Source: Hyphomonas polymorpha PS728
GTDB taxonomy: Bacteria > Pseudomonadota > Alphaproteobacteria > Caulobacterales > Hyphomonadaceae
Assembly (NCBI RefSeq): GCF_000685315.1
Contig: NZ_ARYM01000004.1
Coordinates: 1-64,000, forward strand
Direction of reading: 5' to 3'
DNA length: 64,000 nucleotides
Shown here: positions 1 to 9,056 of the stretch, piece by piece
Position numbering within the stretch: position 1 is the first letter of the stretch
Layout: each line of letters begins with the position of its first letter
The notes under the pieces: generated by a model
The model's database searches: none
What the model was told of the DNA's origin: nothing
The model's input: the letters and a program-made list of their open reading frames with translations, nothing else
Program-made: the position numbers and the translations under genes

Positions 1-1470
1 CCCCCGCCGCCTCCGCCGCCGGTTAACGCCGCCCCCACCGCGCAGGCTACCGCCACACCCGCCGCACCGCAGGAAGGCCAGCCCTTCGTGCTGGACGCCT
101 CTGCCTCGACAGACCCGGAAGGCGCCGCGCTGACCTACACCTGGAGCCAGCTTTCCGGCCCGCCCGTAACACTCGCCACGCCGAACCAGGCCGTGCTCCA
201 GGTCACCGCCGCCGAAGTCACAGAGGATACCGAGGCAGTCTTCCGCGTCAGCGTTTCGGATGGAGATCTTTCGTCCATAGAAGATGTCTCCGTAACCTTC
301 GAAAACATCGCGCAGACACCTGCCTTTGCTACGCCTTTGAGCCTTGTTGCTCTCGCCTCGTTCGAGGATAGGCCAATCGGTCTGATGCAGTTTTTCAGTT
401 TTCCCGTGTTGATCACAGAAGCAGAACCAGGTGGAGAACAGAGAATTGTAGCAGTAGATTTCCGTGTGTCGAACGACACTTTAGACGTAACGCTTGCTCC
501 TCTCCTATCGGATACATTTCCCGCTCCATCTGCAATCAGCTTCGTTAACGGCCGGTGGGGCACACAGTTCAGCGGTCTGGCTATCGCGCAGGAAGAACGC
601 GGCGAAGTGCAGGTTTATGTAGAGGGAACGAATAATTCACGACCCCTTACCTTCGCTCAAAACTTCACTGTGGACGCGCCTTGTGCCGTGGAGATCAATT
701 CCTCAGAGTTTTCGTTTCCCCACATCGTGATTGGGCAGCGCAATACAGGCTTTACAGTTTACCTATCATTCGCAATGCAACCAATGGAGCTTTTCCAAGT
801 GGTAGCAAACGGTCAATCACTCTGTGGTCTGATTGTTCCAGAAGTTCCGATTGGCGGAAGCTTTCATTTTTCAAGTCCAGAGGGATATGTGCTTCGAACA
901 ATTTTGGCATTTAATTCGAACACAAACAATCTTGAAGTTTACTCTGGAAACCAGGGTTTCGACAGCCTCTCTGACCCCAACGCATATTCGCTGTCTCAAA
1001 TGTCACCTGTCGCCCTCAACTCTACTACCCCCCTTAGGCTCGTCAAAGCCAAGACCTTCAGTACCGGACGGGGACCACAGGTACTCGCGCTGCTGCTGAC
1101 GGATGATCAACACGAAGGCACGCACCGCTTGGTCTTGGCAGGGTTCGATGAGAACCGGAATATCGTTCAGAGAACGTATTCGTGGCCGATAGGCATCCCT
1201 AGCGATGTAATTATGGACGACCTCGATCAGAACTGGGTACCTGAAATTGTCGTCATTTCCGAGACTTCGCCTCAGGCAATTGTGTTCGGGCCTGCGGGCT
1301 TTCTACCAGGTTCCTTCCAACTACCCCCGGAAGCACCTTCATTCTTGGAGATAGGGCTCGGAGCGCGCGCTGCCCGTCAATCGCTATCTAATTGGTTTTC
1401 AGCGTCCAGCCTGGTTATTGCTTACCCGGACAAGAAGGAAGTTCGCCTTTATCAGCCACAATCTGAGTAA
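1..1470 (+). CDS. PKD/Ig-like domain surface protein (5' end missing)
   Basis: The frame is already open at base 1, inside a run of seven prolines followed by VN, so the true start lies left of the window. After this linker comes a PKD/REJ-like Ig fold with the motifs LDASASTDPEG and TYTWSQLSGPP, ending near base 310. The remaining ~390 residues are beta-rich, FG-GAP/VCBS-like in flavour (DDLDQNWVPEIVVI), and match no family I can name. A proline linker behind a lipobox is seen in the sugar dehydrogenase at 26392-27999, so an exported lipoprotein is plausible but the signal is not in view. From about base 300 to 1100 the DNA is clearly AT-richer than the rest of the window, which suggests transfer or relaxed selection. 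The stop is TAA at 1468-1470. Confidence 0.7.
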   Translation, partial: PPPPPPPVNAAPTAQATATPAAPQEGQPFVLDASASTDPEGAALTYTWSQLSGPPVTLATPNQAVLQVTAAEVTEDTEAVFRVSVSDGDLSSIEDVSVTFENIAQTPAFATPLSLVALASFEDRPIGLMQFFSFPVLITEAEPGGEQRIVAVDFRVSNDTLDVTLAPLLSDTFPAPSAISFVNGRWGTQFSGLAIAQEERGEVQVYVEGTNNSRPLTFAQNFTVDAPCAVEINSSEFSFPHIVIGQRNTGFTVYLSFAMQPMELFQVVANGQSLCGLIVPEVPIGGSFHFSSPEGYVLRTILAFNSNTNNLEVYSGNQGFDSLSDPNAYSLSQMSPVALNSTTPLRLVKAKTFSTGRGPQVLALLLTDDQHEGTHRLVLAGFDENRNIVQRTYSWPIGIPSDVIMDDLDQNWVPEIVVISETSPQAIVFGPAGFLPGSFQLPPEAPSFLEIGLGARAARQSLSNWFSASSLVIAYPDKKEVRLYQPQSE

Positions 1471-1496
1471 AAGCGAACCTCATTCTCCAAGGCGCC

Positions 1497-2381
1497 CTAA
1501 AGCGCCAGTTCCAGCTTGCCGTTGCAGAGGTTGGAATAGTCCTCGGCCAGCGTCAGGCTGATATGGCCCGGCGTGAAGCGGTGGGCGCCGATTTCGGCCA
1601 CGGGCGTGATCTCGGCGGCAGAGCCGGTGATGAAACACTCGCTGAAGGTCGCCAGCTCGTCCGGGAAGATCGCCCGCTCGACCACTTCGATCTGCCGGGC
1701 CTTGGCCAGCGCAATCGTCGTCTGCCGGGTCAGCCCGTTGAGGAAACAGTCCGGCGTCGGCGTATGCAACACGCCATCCCGCACGAAGAAAATGTTGGCG
1801 CCCGTCGCCTCGGCAATCTGGCCGCGATAGTCCAGCATCAGCGCGTCCTGATAGCCGGCCTTCTCGGCAGCATGTTTGGAGAGGGTGCAGATCATGTAGA
1901 GGCCGGCCGCCTTGGCATGGCAGGGCGCGGTATCGGGCGCCGGGCGGCGCCATTCGGCATGGGTCAGGCGGATGCCCTTCATCTTGTCAGCGAAGTAATC
2001 GCCCCAATGCCAGACAGCCACGGCCAGGTGGATCGTGTTGTTCTGGGCCGAAACGCCCATCATCTCAGACCCGCGCCAGGCGACTGCGCGCACATAGGCG
2101 CTGTCGAGGCCGGATTTCTCCAGCGCTTCCTTCTTGGCCTTCTCCAGCTCTTCGACGCTGAACGGGATGTCAAAGCCCATGATCTTCGCCGAATTGTGCA
2201 GGCGCTTGGAATGGTCCAGCGAGCGGAAAATCTTGCCGCCATAGGCCCGCTCCCCCTCAAACACGGAGGACGCATAGTGCAGCGCATGGGTCAGCACGTG
2301 AACCTTGGTGTCCCGCCAGGGTACGAAAGACCCATCCATCCAGATGTATCCGTCACGGTCATCATAAGGGATGGCAGCCAT
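1497..2381 (-). CDS. ilvE: Branched-chain amino acid aminotransferase
   Basis: A 294-residue class IV PLP aminotransferase that interconverts Val/Leu/Ile with their 2-oxo acids in the cytoplasm. The fold-type IV signature is seen: the PLP lysine in CHAKAAGLYM, then EATGANIFFV, and an N-terminal IWMDGSFVPW strand followed by HYASSVFEGERAY. Length is usual for IlvE. It is divergent from the MarR gene, with only 53 bases between the ATG at 2381 and the ATG at 2435, so the two promoters must overlap. A D-amino-acid or aminodeoxychorismate lyase role is unlikely given the FEGERAY motif. The second class IV enzyme in the window (33963-34853) is clearly distinct. Confidence 0.93.
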   Translation of the reverse strand: MAAIPYDDRDGYIWMDGSFVPWRDTKVHVLTHALHYASSVFEGERAYGGKIFRSLDHSKRLHNSAKIMGFDIPFSVEELEKAKKEALEKSGLDSAYVRAVAWRGSEMMGVSAQNNTIHLAVAVWHWGDYFADKMKGIRLTHAEWRRPAPDTAPCHAKAAGLYMICTLSKHAAEKAGYQDALMLDYRGQIAEATGANIFFVRDGVLHTPTPDCFLNGLTRQTTIALAKARQIEVVERAIFPDELATFSECFITGSAAEITPVAEIGAHRFTPGHISLTLAEDYSNLCNGKLELAL

Positions 2382-2434
2382 TGAGTACGCTCCTCGCTTG
2401 CACTTTTGTTGCGGTTCGCGTTCATTTCCGACTT

Positions 2435-2899
2435 ATGGCTCAATCCGTCAACCTGACCCGCCCATTTGACCCCCGCCTCTTCCTGACAGATCAGGAACTC
2501 GACAGGGGCGCAGGACTCCTGATTTCAGGGGCAGATGAGCTTATGCGCGCGGCAGAATCGGCCCGCAAAAAGGCCGGTCTGAGCAAGTCTGAGATGCAGA
2601 TTCTCATGGCAATCCGCTACCAGCCGGGCCTTACGGTCAGCCAGTTGCGGGGCCAACTGGGCATGACGGTGCCAACTTTCGCCCGGATCATCGGCCAGCT
2701 GGACACGCGCGGGCTGATCGAGCGGGCCCGCGAAGGCTCCGATGGCCGCCGCCGCAAGCTCACCCTGTCGGACGCCGGCACCACGCTGACGACCCCGATC
2801 ACGATCGAGCTGCGCGAGCGTCTGCGGGTCGCCTTCCGCGCCTGCGGGCCTGAGGCGGTCGCCGGCGCGCGCTTTCTGCTCGAAGCGCTGGTGAAATAA
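2435..2899 (+). CDS. MarR-family regulator, PetP-like
   Basis: A 154-residue winged-helix regulator. The helix-turn-helix runs KSEMQILMAIRYQPG to LGMTVPTFARIIGQL, followed by the wing REGSDGRRRKLTLSD, all typical MarR features. I chose ATG 2435; an in-frame TTG at 2381 would add 18 poor residues and touch the ilvE start. The gene is 10 bases upstream of an OmpR-type regulator, the same order as the petP-petR pair known from Rhodobacter capsulatus, and the next protein is PetR-like in sequence. The petP name is therefore by context and not assigned. It probably autoregulates the short divergent region shared with ilvE. Confidence 0.85.
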   Translation: MAQSVNLTRPFDPRLFLTDQELDRGAGLLISGADELMRAAESARKKAGLSKSEMQILMAIRYQPGLTVSQLRGQLGMTVPTFARIIGQLDTRGLIERAREGSDGRRRKLTLSDAGTTLTTPITIELRERLRVAFRACGPEAVAGARFLLEALVK

Positions 2900-2909
2900 A
2901 GAGACCGCC

Positions 2910-3599
2910 ATGAGCCTCAGAGATCCCGCCCATATCCTGATCGTCGATGATGACGACCGCATCCGCGACCTCACCAAGCGTTTCCTGACGCTGAAGGGCT
3001 ACCGGGTGACGGGCGCGCCGGATGCTGCCGGGGCGCGCCGCCTGATGGACAACATGACCTTCGATCTCGCCGTGCTGGACATCATGATGCCAGGCGAGAC
3101 CGGGCTGGAACTGCTCGAACGCATCCGGTCAGGCCCGGCCAGGGCCACGCCGGTCATGCTGCTGACAGCGCGCGGAGAGGCCCGCGACCGGATCGAGGGC
3201 CTGCGTCTGGGCGCCGACGACTATCTCGCCAAGCCGTTTGAGCCCGAAGAACTCGCCCTGCGCTGCGAGGCGATCCTGCGCCGCTCCCAAAAGCCCGCCC
3301 CTCCCCCGGAGGAGATCGAAATGTCGGGCCTCGTCTTCAATATAGAGCGGGGCGAGCTCAAGGCGGGCGACCAGCGCATCCGCCTGACAGACGCCGAAGT
3401 GCAGCTCCTGACCATCCTCGCGCGCACGCCCGGCGAAGCCATCAGCCGCGAAGACCTCGCCGAGATGACCTCGGCGGGCATGGAACGGTCGGTGGATGTG
3501 CAGGTAACCCGCCTGCGCCGCAAGATCGAACCCAATCCGAAAGAACCGATCCATATCCAGACCGTGCGGGGCATCGGCTACCGCCTGATGCCGGATTGA
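2910..3599 (+). CDS. OmpR-family response regulator, PetR-like
   Basis: A 229-residue two-component DNA-binding regulator. The receiver domain (about 8-125) has the acidic pocket IVDDDDRIRDL, the phospho-acceptor Asp in LAVLDIMMPGETG, the switch Thr in MLLTARGEA and the Lys in YLAKPFEPEEL. The OmpR winged helix (about 135-229) ends with VDVQVTRLRRKIEP and IQTVRGIGYRLMPD. It follows the MarR gene by 10 bases and precedes its likely kinase with 8 bases between TGA (3597-3599) and ATG 3608. The operon order MarR-regulator-kinase fits the PetP/PetR type known in Alphaproteobacteria. Confidence 0.92.
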   Translation: MSLRDPAHILIVDDDDRIRDLTKRFLTLKGYRVTGAPDAAGARRLMDNMTFDLAVLDIMMPGETGLELLERIRSGPARATPVMLLTARGEARDRIEGLRLGADDYLAKPFEPEELALRCEAILRRSQKPAPPPEEIEMSGLVFNIERGELKAGDQRIRLTDAEVQLLTILARTPGEAISREDLAEMTSAGMERSVDVQVTRLRRKIEPNPKEPIHIQTVRGIGYRLMPD

Positions 3600-3607
3600 G
3601 CGGGTCC

Positions 3608-4903
3608 ATGCTGCGCCTGAGAGACATCACCCCCCGCGGCCTCTATGCCCGCAGCCTGCTGATCATTCTGGCGCCGGTCCTGATCATCCTTTGCCTGATG
3701 ACCTGGTATTACTATGCCAACCATATTGCCGAAGTGAACCGCAAGCTGGGACAGGGCATCGCGCGTGACGCCGCCCTGATCCGGGATGCCTGCCGCAATC
3801 CCGCCTACGGGCCCGGGGATATGGCCCGCATCCAGTATCTTCTGGAGACGGAGTTTACCTGCAGCCTCCCGCCAGGCGCCGTTCCCGACAGCGCGCTGAG
3901 GCAGAGCTTTTCCTATAACGACACGCTCAAGAGCGAACTTGCCGGGCGGCTCGGCGATGACATTGTGGTCGGCCTGATCCCGAACGATACCAAGCTGCAC
4001 ATTCGTTTCCCCGTTGCCGGCAAAACGGCAGAAATCGTGATGGACCGGAAACGGGCGCTGGTCATCAACTCGCACTTCTTCATTGTCTGGGTGATTTTCT
4101 TCTCCCTGCTGATGGTTGCCCTGGCGATCGGCTTTCTCAACCAGCAGGTCCGCTCCATCCTGCGCCTTTCGGAGGCGGCCCGCGCTTTCGGCCGGGGGCG
4201 GGATCTGGACGGCTTCCGCCCCTCCGGCGCCACCGAAGTGCGCGACGCGGCCCGCGCCATCATAGACATGAAAAACCGCCTCACCGCCTTTGCCGAGCAG
4301 CGCACCGCGATGCTGGCCGGTGTCAGCCATGATCTGCGCACCCCCCTCACCCGCCTGAAGCTCACCCTCGCGCTGATGCCGGAGACGGAGGATATGAAGG
4401 CCGCCGAGTCAGACCTTGATGACATGGCCATGATGCTCGACGAATATCTCGCCTTTGCACGCGGCGAGGAGGGCGACGAGCCGGGCAGCTTTGATCTGGG
4501 CGCGATGGTTCACGATATCGTGTCGGGTTTCGGGCCGCATGTCCCGGTCAGCGGCCCGCAATCGCTGAGCGTGCGGGGCCGGCCGCTGGCGCTGAAACGC
4601 GCGATCAACAACCTTGTCTCCAACGCCCTCAAATATGCCAGCCATGCCCGTGTTACCCTCGTCAACGGGCCGCACTGGGCCGAGGTGATCGTGGATGATG
4701 ATGGCCCCGGCATTCCGCCTGAACGCTATGAGGAGGCCTTCCGCCCCTTCTCGCGGTTGGATGAAGCCCGCAGCCAGAATGTGTCCGGCTCGGGCCTCGG
4801 CCTGACGCTGGCGCGTGACACCGCCCGTATGCATGGCGGGGATGTGCGTCTTGCGCCCAGCCCCCTAGGCGGGCTACGCGCAATCTTAAGATTGCCGCAC
4901 TAG
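3608..4903 (+). CDS. Sensor histidine kinase (EnvZ-like)
   Basis: A membrane histidine kinase of 431 residues from ATG 3608 (TTG 3596 is in frame and overlaps the regulator stop, but lacks a better SD). A first membrane helix (LLIILAPVLIILCLMTWYY) and a second (FFIVWVIFFSLLMVALAIGF) bracket a ~120-residue periplasmic segment. A HAMP region follows, then the H-box GVSHDLRTPLTRLKL with His241, the N-box AINNLVSNALKYA, and the G-boxes VDDDGPGIPP and SGSGLGLTLARDTARMHG. It most likely phosphorylates the regulator encoded just upstream. The stimulus cannot be told from sequence. Confidence 0.92.
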   Translation: MLRLRDITPRGLYARSLLIILAPVLIILCLMTWYYYANHIAEVNRKLGQGIARDAALIRDACRNPAYGPGDMARIQYLLETEFTCSLPPGAVPDSALRQSFSYNDTLKSELAGRLGDDIVVGLIPNDTKLHIRFPVAGKTAEIVMDRKRALVINSHFFIVWVIFFSLLMVALAIGFLNQQVRSILRLSEAARAFGRGRDLDGFRPSGATEVRDAARAIIDMKNRLTAFAEQRTAMLAGVSHDLRTPLTRLKLTLALMPETEDMKAAESDLDDMAMMLDEYLAFARGEEGDEPGSFDLGAMVHDIVSGFGPHVPVSGPQSLSVRGRPLALKRAINNLVSNALKYASHARVTLVNGPHWAEVIVDDDGPGIPPERYEEAFRPFSRLDEARSQNVSGSGLGLTLARDTARMHGGDVRLAPSPLGGLRAILRLPH

Positions 4904-4935
4904 ATAAAGGCGCAAGGACGTTCATTGGAGAAACC

Positions 4936-6477
4936 ATGACAGCCACACGCACCAAACTCGTCATCCGCAATGCCAAGCCGAAGGATATTGCGGGCATCCG
5001 TCCCCTTTATGACAAGGTTTATGGGGTCGATGATGGCTATACGGTTGACCAGATCGCCGGGCAGATCAACAAATTCCCGGACGGGCAGTTTGTCGCCGAG
5101 TTTGAAGGCCAGATCGTCGGCCACTGCGTCACCTTCGTGATCGATTCTGCCACCGCCCTTTCCCAGCATACCTGGAACGAGATCACGGGCGGAGGCTTTG
5201 CCGCCCGGCATGATCCGGAAGGCGACATGCTCTACGGCATGGATGTGATCGTCGATTCCGAATTCCGCCGTCTGCGGATCGGCCAGCGTTTCTACAAGGT
5301 CCGCCAGGATCTCTGCCAATGGCTGGAACTGAAGGGCATCGTCTTCGGTGGCCGCATGCCCGGCTATCATCGCCACCAGAAGGAATTCCCAAACCCCGCC
5401 GACTATATCGAAGCGGTCAAGGCCTCAAAGCTGCGCGATCCGGTGCTCAGCTTCCAGCTGCGCCAGGGCTTTGAGGTCGTCGGCGTGCTGAAGAATTACA
5501 TGCCCGAGGACACAGACTCCTGCGGCCATGCCACCCAGATGTTCTGGCGCAATCCGCTGGAACAGGAAGCCATCAAGGCCAAACCGAGCCTGGGCGACAC
5601 CTCCCTGCCCGAGCGCGTGCGCCTGGCAACCGTCCAGTTCCAGATGCGCCGCATCAACTCCATTGACGAGTTCGAGCAGCAGGTTGAGTATTTCGTCGAT
5701 ATCGCTTCGGATTACCGCGCAGACTTTGTGACGTTCCCGGAGCTTTTCACGCTGCAACTCCTCTCCCTGGAGAGCAAGCCGCTGGGGCCGGCAGATGCCA
5801 TTGCCCGCATCTCCGAATACACCCCGCGCTTCATCGCCTTCATGGAGCGCCTGGCGGTCTCCTACAACATCAACATCATCGGCGGCTCCCATCCCTCCCG
5901 GATGCCCGATGGTGATATTCACAATGTCGCCTACATCTTCCTGCGCGATGGCTCGGTCCACACGCAGCAGAAACTTCACCCGACTCCGTCCGAGCGCACG
6001 TGGTGGAATATCAAGGGCGGCGAAGGCAATTCGGTCATCCACACCGATTGCGGCCCGATCGGCGTGATGATCTGCTATGATTCCGAATTCCCGGAAATCG
6101 CCCGCCACCTGGTCGATCAGGGCGCGCTGATCCTGTTCGTTCCCTTCTGCACCGATGAACGCCGCGGATACCTCCGTGTGCGGTATTGCAGCCAGGCCCG
6201 CGCGGTGGAAAACCAGTGCTATGTCGTCATGTCCGGCGTGGTCGGCAATCTGCCGAATGTCGAGAATATGGACATTCACTATGCGGAGAGCTGCATTCTC
6301 ACGCCGTCGGACTTCCCCTTCTCCCGCGACGGGATTGCCGCGGACGTCGCGCCCAATACCGAGACGGTGGCCATCGCTGACCTCTCCCTGTCAGACCTGC
6401 TGACCGCCCGCCAGTCCGGCGCCGTGCAGAACCTGAAAGACCGGCGGTTCGATCTCTACCGGGTGGTGTGGAAGTAA
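4936..6477 (+). CDS. Fused GNAT acetyltransferase / carbon-nitrogen hydrolase
   Basis: A 513-residue two-domain protein. Residues ~8-190 are a GNAT N-acetyltransferase fold (RNAKPKDIAGIRPLYDKVYG start, acetyl-CoA loop region FRRLRIGQRFYK). Residues ~225-513 are a nitrilase/amidase domain with the full Glu-Lys-Cys triad: E269 in VTFPELFTLQL, K346 in QKLHPTPSE and C380 in GVMICYDSEFPE. Such fusions occur in bacteria, but their substrate is not settled; an amide or acylated amine handled by both halves is a reasonable inference. It starts 32 bases after the kinase, preceded by a GGAGAAACC SD, and runs convergent to phhB with 3 bases between stops. Confidence 0.88.
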   Translation: MTATRTKLVIRNAKPKDIAGIRPLYDKVYGVDDGYTVDQIAGQINKFPDGQFVAEFEGQIVGHCVTFVIDSATALSQHTWNEITGGGFAARHDPEGDMLYGMDVIVDSEFRRLRIGQRFYKVRQDLCQWLELKGIVFGGRMPGYHRHQKEFPNPADYIEAVKASKLRDPVLSFQLRQGFEVVGVLKNYMPEDTDSCGHATQMFWRNPLEQEAIKAKPSLGDTSLPERVRLATVQFQMRRINSIDEFEQQVEYFVDIASDYRADFVTFPELFTLQLLSLESKPLGPADAIARISEYTPRFIAFMERLAVSYNINIIGGSHPSRMPDGDIHNVAYIFLRDGSVHTQQKLHPTPSERTWWNIKGGEGNSVIHTDCGPIGVMICYDSEFPEIARHLVDQGALILFVPFCTDERRGYLRVRYCSQARAVENQCYVVMSGVVGNLPNVENMDIHYAESCILTPSDFPFSRDGIAADVAPNTETVAIADLSLSDLLTARQSGAVQNLKDRRFDLYRVVWK

Positions 6478-6480
6478 GGC

Positions 6481-6771
6481 TCAGCCGAGCCTTGCAGCCA
6501 GCTGGTCCATGAAGCCGGCGAGTTCGAGATCCTTCTGCGTCACGCCATCGGCGTCATGCGTGGTCAGGATCACGTCCACCTTGTTATAGACGTTGAACCA
6601 TTCGGGATGGTGGTCCATCTGCTCGGCCTTCAGCGCCGTGGCAGACATGAAGGCAAAAGCTGCCTTGAAGTCGGCAAAGCGATACGCCTTCGTGATGGCG
6701 TCGCGCTCGCCTTCGGCGATCTTCCAGCCCTTGAGGGCCTTGATGGCGGCGTCTGCACCGATCTTCGACAT
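6481..6771 (-). CDS. phhB: 4a-hydroxytetrahydrobiopterin dehydratase (PCD/DCoH)
   Basis: A 96-residue pterin-4a-carbinolamine dehydratase, which regenerates quinonoid dihydropterin after aromatic hydroxylation. The family signature is present: the dimer helix [24 protein letters not shown] with the active-site HHPEW, then [20 protein letters not shown]. Length is exactly that of the family. It is the last gene of a minus-strand run, 3 bases after a lipoprotein gene. No phenylalanine hydroxylase is in the window, so a partner in molybdopterin or pterin metabolism elsewhere is possible. Confidence 0.92.
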   Translation of the reverse strand: MSKIGADAAIKALKGWKIAEGERDAITKAYRFADFKAAFAFMSATALKAEQMDHHPEWFNVYNKVDVILTTHDADGVTQKDLELAGFMDQLAARLG

Positions 6772-6774
6772 GTC

Positions 6775-7371
6775 CTATTCCTCTCCGTCCTGGCCGAGTA
6801 CGAAATATACCCAGCGGCCTTCCGCCGAAATCGCCGTGCGCATACCGGGATAGCCTTCGCCCGCACGGATGCGGTCGATACCATCTTCGCCGATCAGTTC
6901 GCGCAGGCGGCGGCGTTCTACAAAAGTCAGTTTTTCCGGGATCAGGTCCCGCACATCCTTGGCGGCGATGTCGGGCCACACGAACCAGATCTCGCCATCA
7001 ATCTCGCGCTTTCCCGGTGGCCCCTCAAACAGGTCGCGCAGCTTGCGGTTGGGGTCCACACCGGTGCGGCGCAGCAGGTCCCAGAATTCGAAATGGTCGC
7101 GCCCGCCCACATTCGACATGAAACCTTCCTGCTCGCCGGCCAGCCGCGCCAGGCTGCGCAGGGCGCCGCGTTCGGCTTCGCGCAGGATGGCGGCTTTCAT
7201 CGCTTCAGCTTCCGGCGTCAGCGAGACGGGCTCAGGCGCCAGCGGCGGCCGGGTCAGGGAGTCCGAAGGCACAGGCGGGCCAGCCACGGGCGCCGCCGCC
7301 TGTTCGCCAGGCGCGCAGGCTGCCAGCAGCAGCGCCAGACAGGCGGCAAGCGTAAAGCTAGCGCACCGCAT
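6775..7371 (-). CDS. Hypothetical lipoprotein
   Basis: 198 residues with a clear lipoprotein signal: MRCASFTLAACLALLLAAC gives an LAAC lipobox with the Cys near residue 19, followed by an Ala/Pro linker (APGEQAAAPVAGPPVP). The mature part is soluble and mixed alpha/beta (FEFWDLLRRTGVDPN, EIWFVWPDIAAKD, AEGRWVYFVLGQDGEE). I do not recognise the family. The start overlaps the end of the HAD gene by 14 bases and the stop is 3 bases before phhB, so the three genes are probably co-transcribed, although a functional link is not evident. Confidence 0.75.
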   Translation of the reverse strand: MRCASFTLAACLALLLAACAPGEQAAAPVAGPPVPSDSLTRPPLAPEPVSLTPEAEAMKAAILREAERGALRSLARLAGEQEGFMSNVGGRDHFEFWDLLRRTGVDPNRKLRDLFEGPPGKREIDGEIWFVWPDIAAKDVRDLIPEKLTFVERRRLRELIGEDGIDRIRAGEGYPGMRTAISAEGRWVYFVLGQDGEE

Positions 7372-8008
7372 AGCCGGTTATGGCTTCCAGATCGGCCAGC
7401 AACTGTTCTTCGCTGGTCACCTTGATGGTTGCCATGCCCATTTCGCGGGCCGGCTTCAGATTGATCCCGAGATCATCGAGATAGACGCAGTGTTTCGGGT
7501 CCACATCCAGGGCTTCGCACATCAGGGCATAGATGCGCGGATCAGGCTTGCGGATGCCGAGTTTCGAGCTTTCGATCAGATGGTCGAACTGCGCGAAGAC
7601 TTCTGCCAGCTGGGCGGCCTTCTCGTCATCATGGGTCATCGAGGCGCCCTTCCCGATGGGGGCGTTGTTGGTGATGCAGCCAACCTTGCCATGGCCCTTG
7701 CAGACCTTCAGCGCATTGACCACGCGCGGGCGCAGATGGCCCGAGAGAAGCCCGAGGATGTCCCGGCCGGGCACATCATGGCCCATGGCCAGGGCCTCTT
7801 CGCGGAAGAGGCCGTCGAATTCCTCGGCGCCCACCAGGCTGCGCTCGAGCTTGGCCCAGGCGTTTTCCAGCGGATTGACCGCATTGATCGAGCGGATGAA
7901 GTCCGCCGGCAGGCCCTTTTCGGCCTCATACCGGTTGAATGCCTCGAAGGGCGAGGAGGTGAACACCCCGCCGAAATCCCAGATTACTGCCTGAAAGGTA
8001 CGTGTCAT
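7358..8008 (-). CDS. HAD-superfamily hydrolase (subfamily IA, ACAD10/epoxide-hydrolase N-domain type)
   Basis: A 216-residue HAD hydrolase from ATG 8008 (MTRTFQAVIWDFGGVF). Motif I is DFGGVFTSSP, where the usual second Asp of DxD is replaced by Gly, as in the ACAD10/soluble-epoxide-hydrolase N-domain branch. Motif II lies in VGCITNNAP, and motifs III/IV are KLGIRKPDPRIY and VYLDDLGINLKPA. A phosphatase acting on a small cytoplasmic substrate is expected from the family; the missing second Asp leaves real doubt about the reaction. The gene is divergent from the SDR at 8122 with 113 bases between. Confidence 0.83.
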   Translation of the reverse strand: MTRTFQAVIWDFGGVFTSSPFEAFNRYEAEKGLPADFIRSINAVNPLENAWAKLERSLVGAEEFDGLFREEALAMGHDVPGRDILGLLSGHLRPRVVNALKVCKGHGKVGCITNNAPIGKGASMTHDDEKAAQLAEVFAQFDHLIESSKLGIRKPDPRIYALMCEALDVDPKHCVYLDDLGINLKPAREMGMATIKVTSEEQLLADLEAITGYAVR

Positions 8009-8121
8009 GACCGGCTTGCTAGCCGCTTGAGCGCAGTATTTCAAACCTTGATTTTTCCGCCGCCTCTTGCCCCGGCGCTGATGGCCGGTAGTGTCCGGCG
8101 CGAAACAGACAGGAGGAAGTT

Positions 8122-9039
8122 ATGGGTGTTCTCGACGGCAAGGTGGTTCTGGTAACCGGCGGCGGCAACGGCATCGGCAAGGAAACGGCGCTTCTGGCCG
8201 CGCGCGAAGGCGCCAAGGTCATCGTCAACGATCTCGGCGGCGGCCTGAAAGGCGGGGATGAAGGCGATGCCGGCCCGGCCGAGGCTGTCGCAGCGGAAAT
8301 CCGCGCGGCGGGCGGCGAAGCGGTCTCCAACTCCGAAAGCGTGACCGATTACACCGCCGTGGCCGGCATGGTGACGCAGGCGCTGGACACCTTTGGCCGC
8401 CTTGATTCCATCGTCAATCCGGCGGGCATCCTGCGCGACGGCATGTTCCACAAGATGAGCGAAGCCGACTGGAAGGCCGTGATCGATGTGCACCTGCACG
8501 GCTCCTACAATGTGGGCCGGGCGGCGGTGGAGTATTTCCGCGAGAATGAGCGCGGCTCCTACGTCTTCTTCACCTCCACGTCCGGCCTGATCGGCAATAT
8601 CGGCCAGGCCAACTATGCCGCGGCTAAGCTCGGCATTGTCGGCCTCTCGCGCATCCTGGCCATGGAAGGGGCAGCCAAGAAAATCCGCTCCAACGTCATC
8701 GCGCCCTTTGCCTGGACACGGATGATCGCCTCGATCCCGGTGAAGGATGAAGCCAGCGCCCAGCGCGTGGAGCGCATGAAGAACGGCATGCGCGCCGATC
8801 AGGTGGCCCAGCTCGCCGTGGCCCTCTGCTCGGATCAGTCGGCAAACGTTTCCGGCCAGATCTTCGGCGTGCGCGGCAATGAAGTGATCCTGTTCGACCA
8901 GCCCCGCCCGGTGAAATCGCTGGCGCGGATGGAAGGCTGGAACCCGGAAAGCCTCATCAGCCAGGCCTTCCCGGCAATGAGCCCGGATTTCACCGATCTC
9001 GGCGCGACCTCCAGCGTGTTCCCTTACGAACCGATTTGA
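8122..9039 (+). CDS. Short-chain dehydrogenase (peroxisomal MFE-2-like 3-hydroxyacyl-CoA dehydrogenase type)
   Basis: A 305-residue SDR, a little longer than the classical 250. The NAD-binding motif TGGGNGIGKE is followed by NDLGGGLKGGDEGDAGPA, an insert typical of the multifunctional-enzyme/HSD17B4 group. The catalytic Ser is in FFTSTSGLIGN and the YxxxK in QANYAAAKLGI. The C-terminal ~60 residues (RPVKSLARMEGWNPESL) extend past the SDR core. A role on 3-hydroxyacyl-CoA or a similar secondary alcohol is the best guess. ATG 8122 has a strong SD (AGGAGG). Confidence 0.87.
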   Translation: MGVLDGKVVLVTGGGNGIGKETALLAAREGAKVIVNDLGGGLKGGDEGDAGPAEAVAAEIRAAGGEAVSNSESVTDYTAVAGMVTQALDTFGRLDSIVNPAGILRDGMFHKMSEADWKAVIDVHLHGSYNVGRAAVEYFRENERGSYVFFTSTSGLIGNIGQANYAAAKLGIVGLSRILAMEGAAKKIRSNVIAPFAWTRMIASIPVKDEASAQRVERMKNGMRADQVAQLAVALCSDQSANVSGQIFGVRGNEVILFDQPRPVKSLARMEGWNPESLISQAFPAMSPDFTDLGATSSVFPYEPI

Positions 9040-9056
9040 TTTGGCCGATCTGATTT

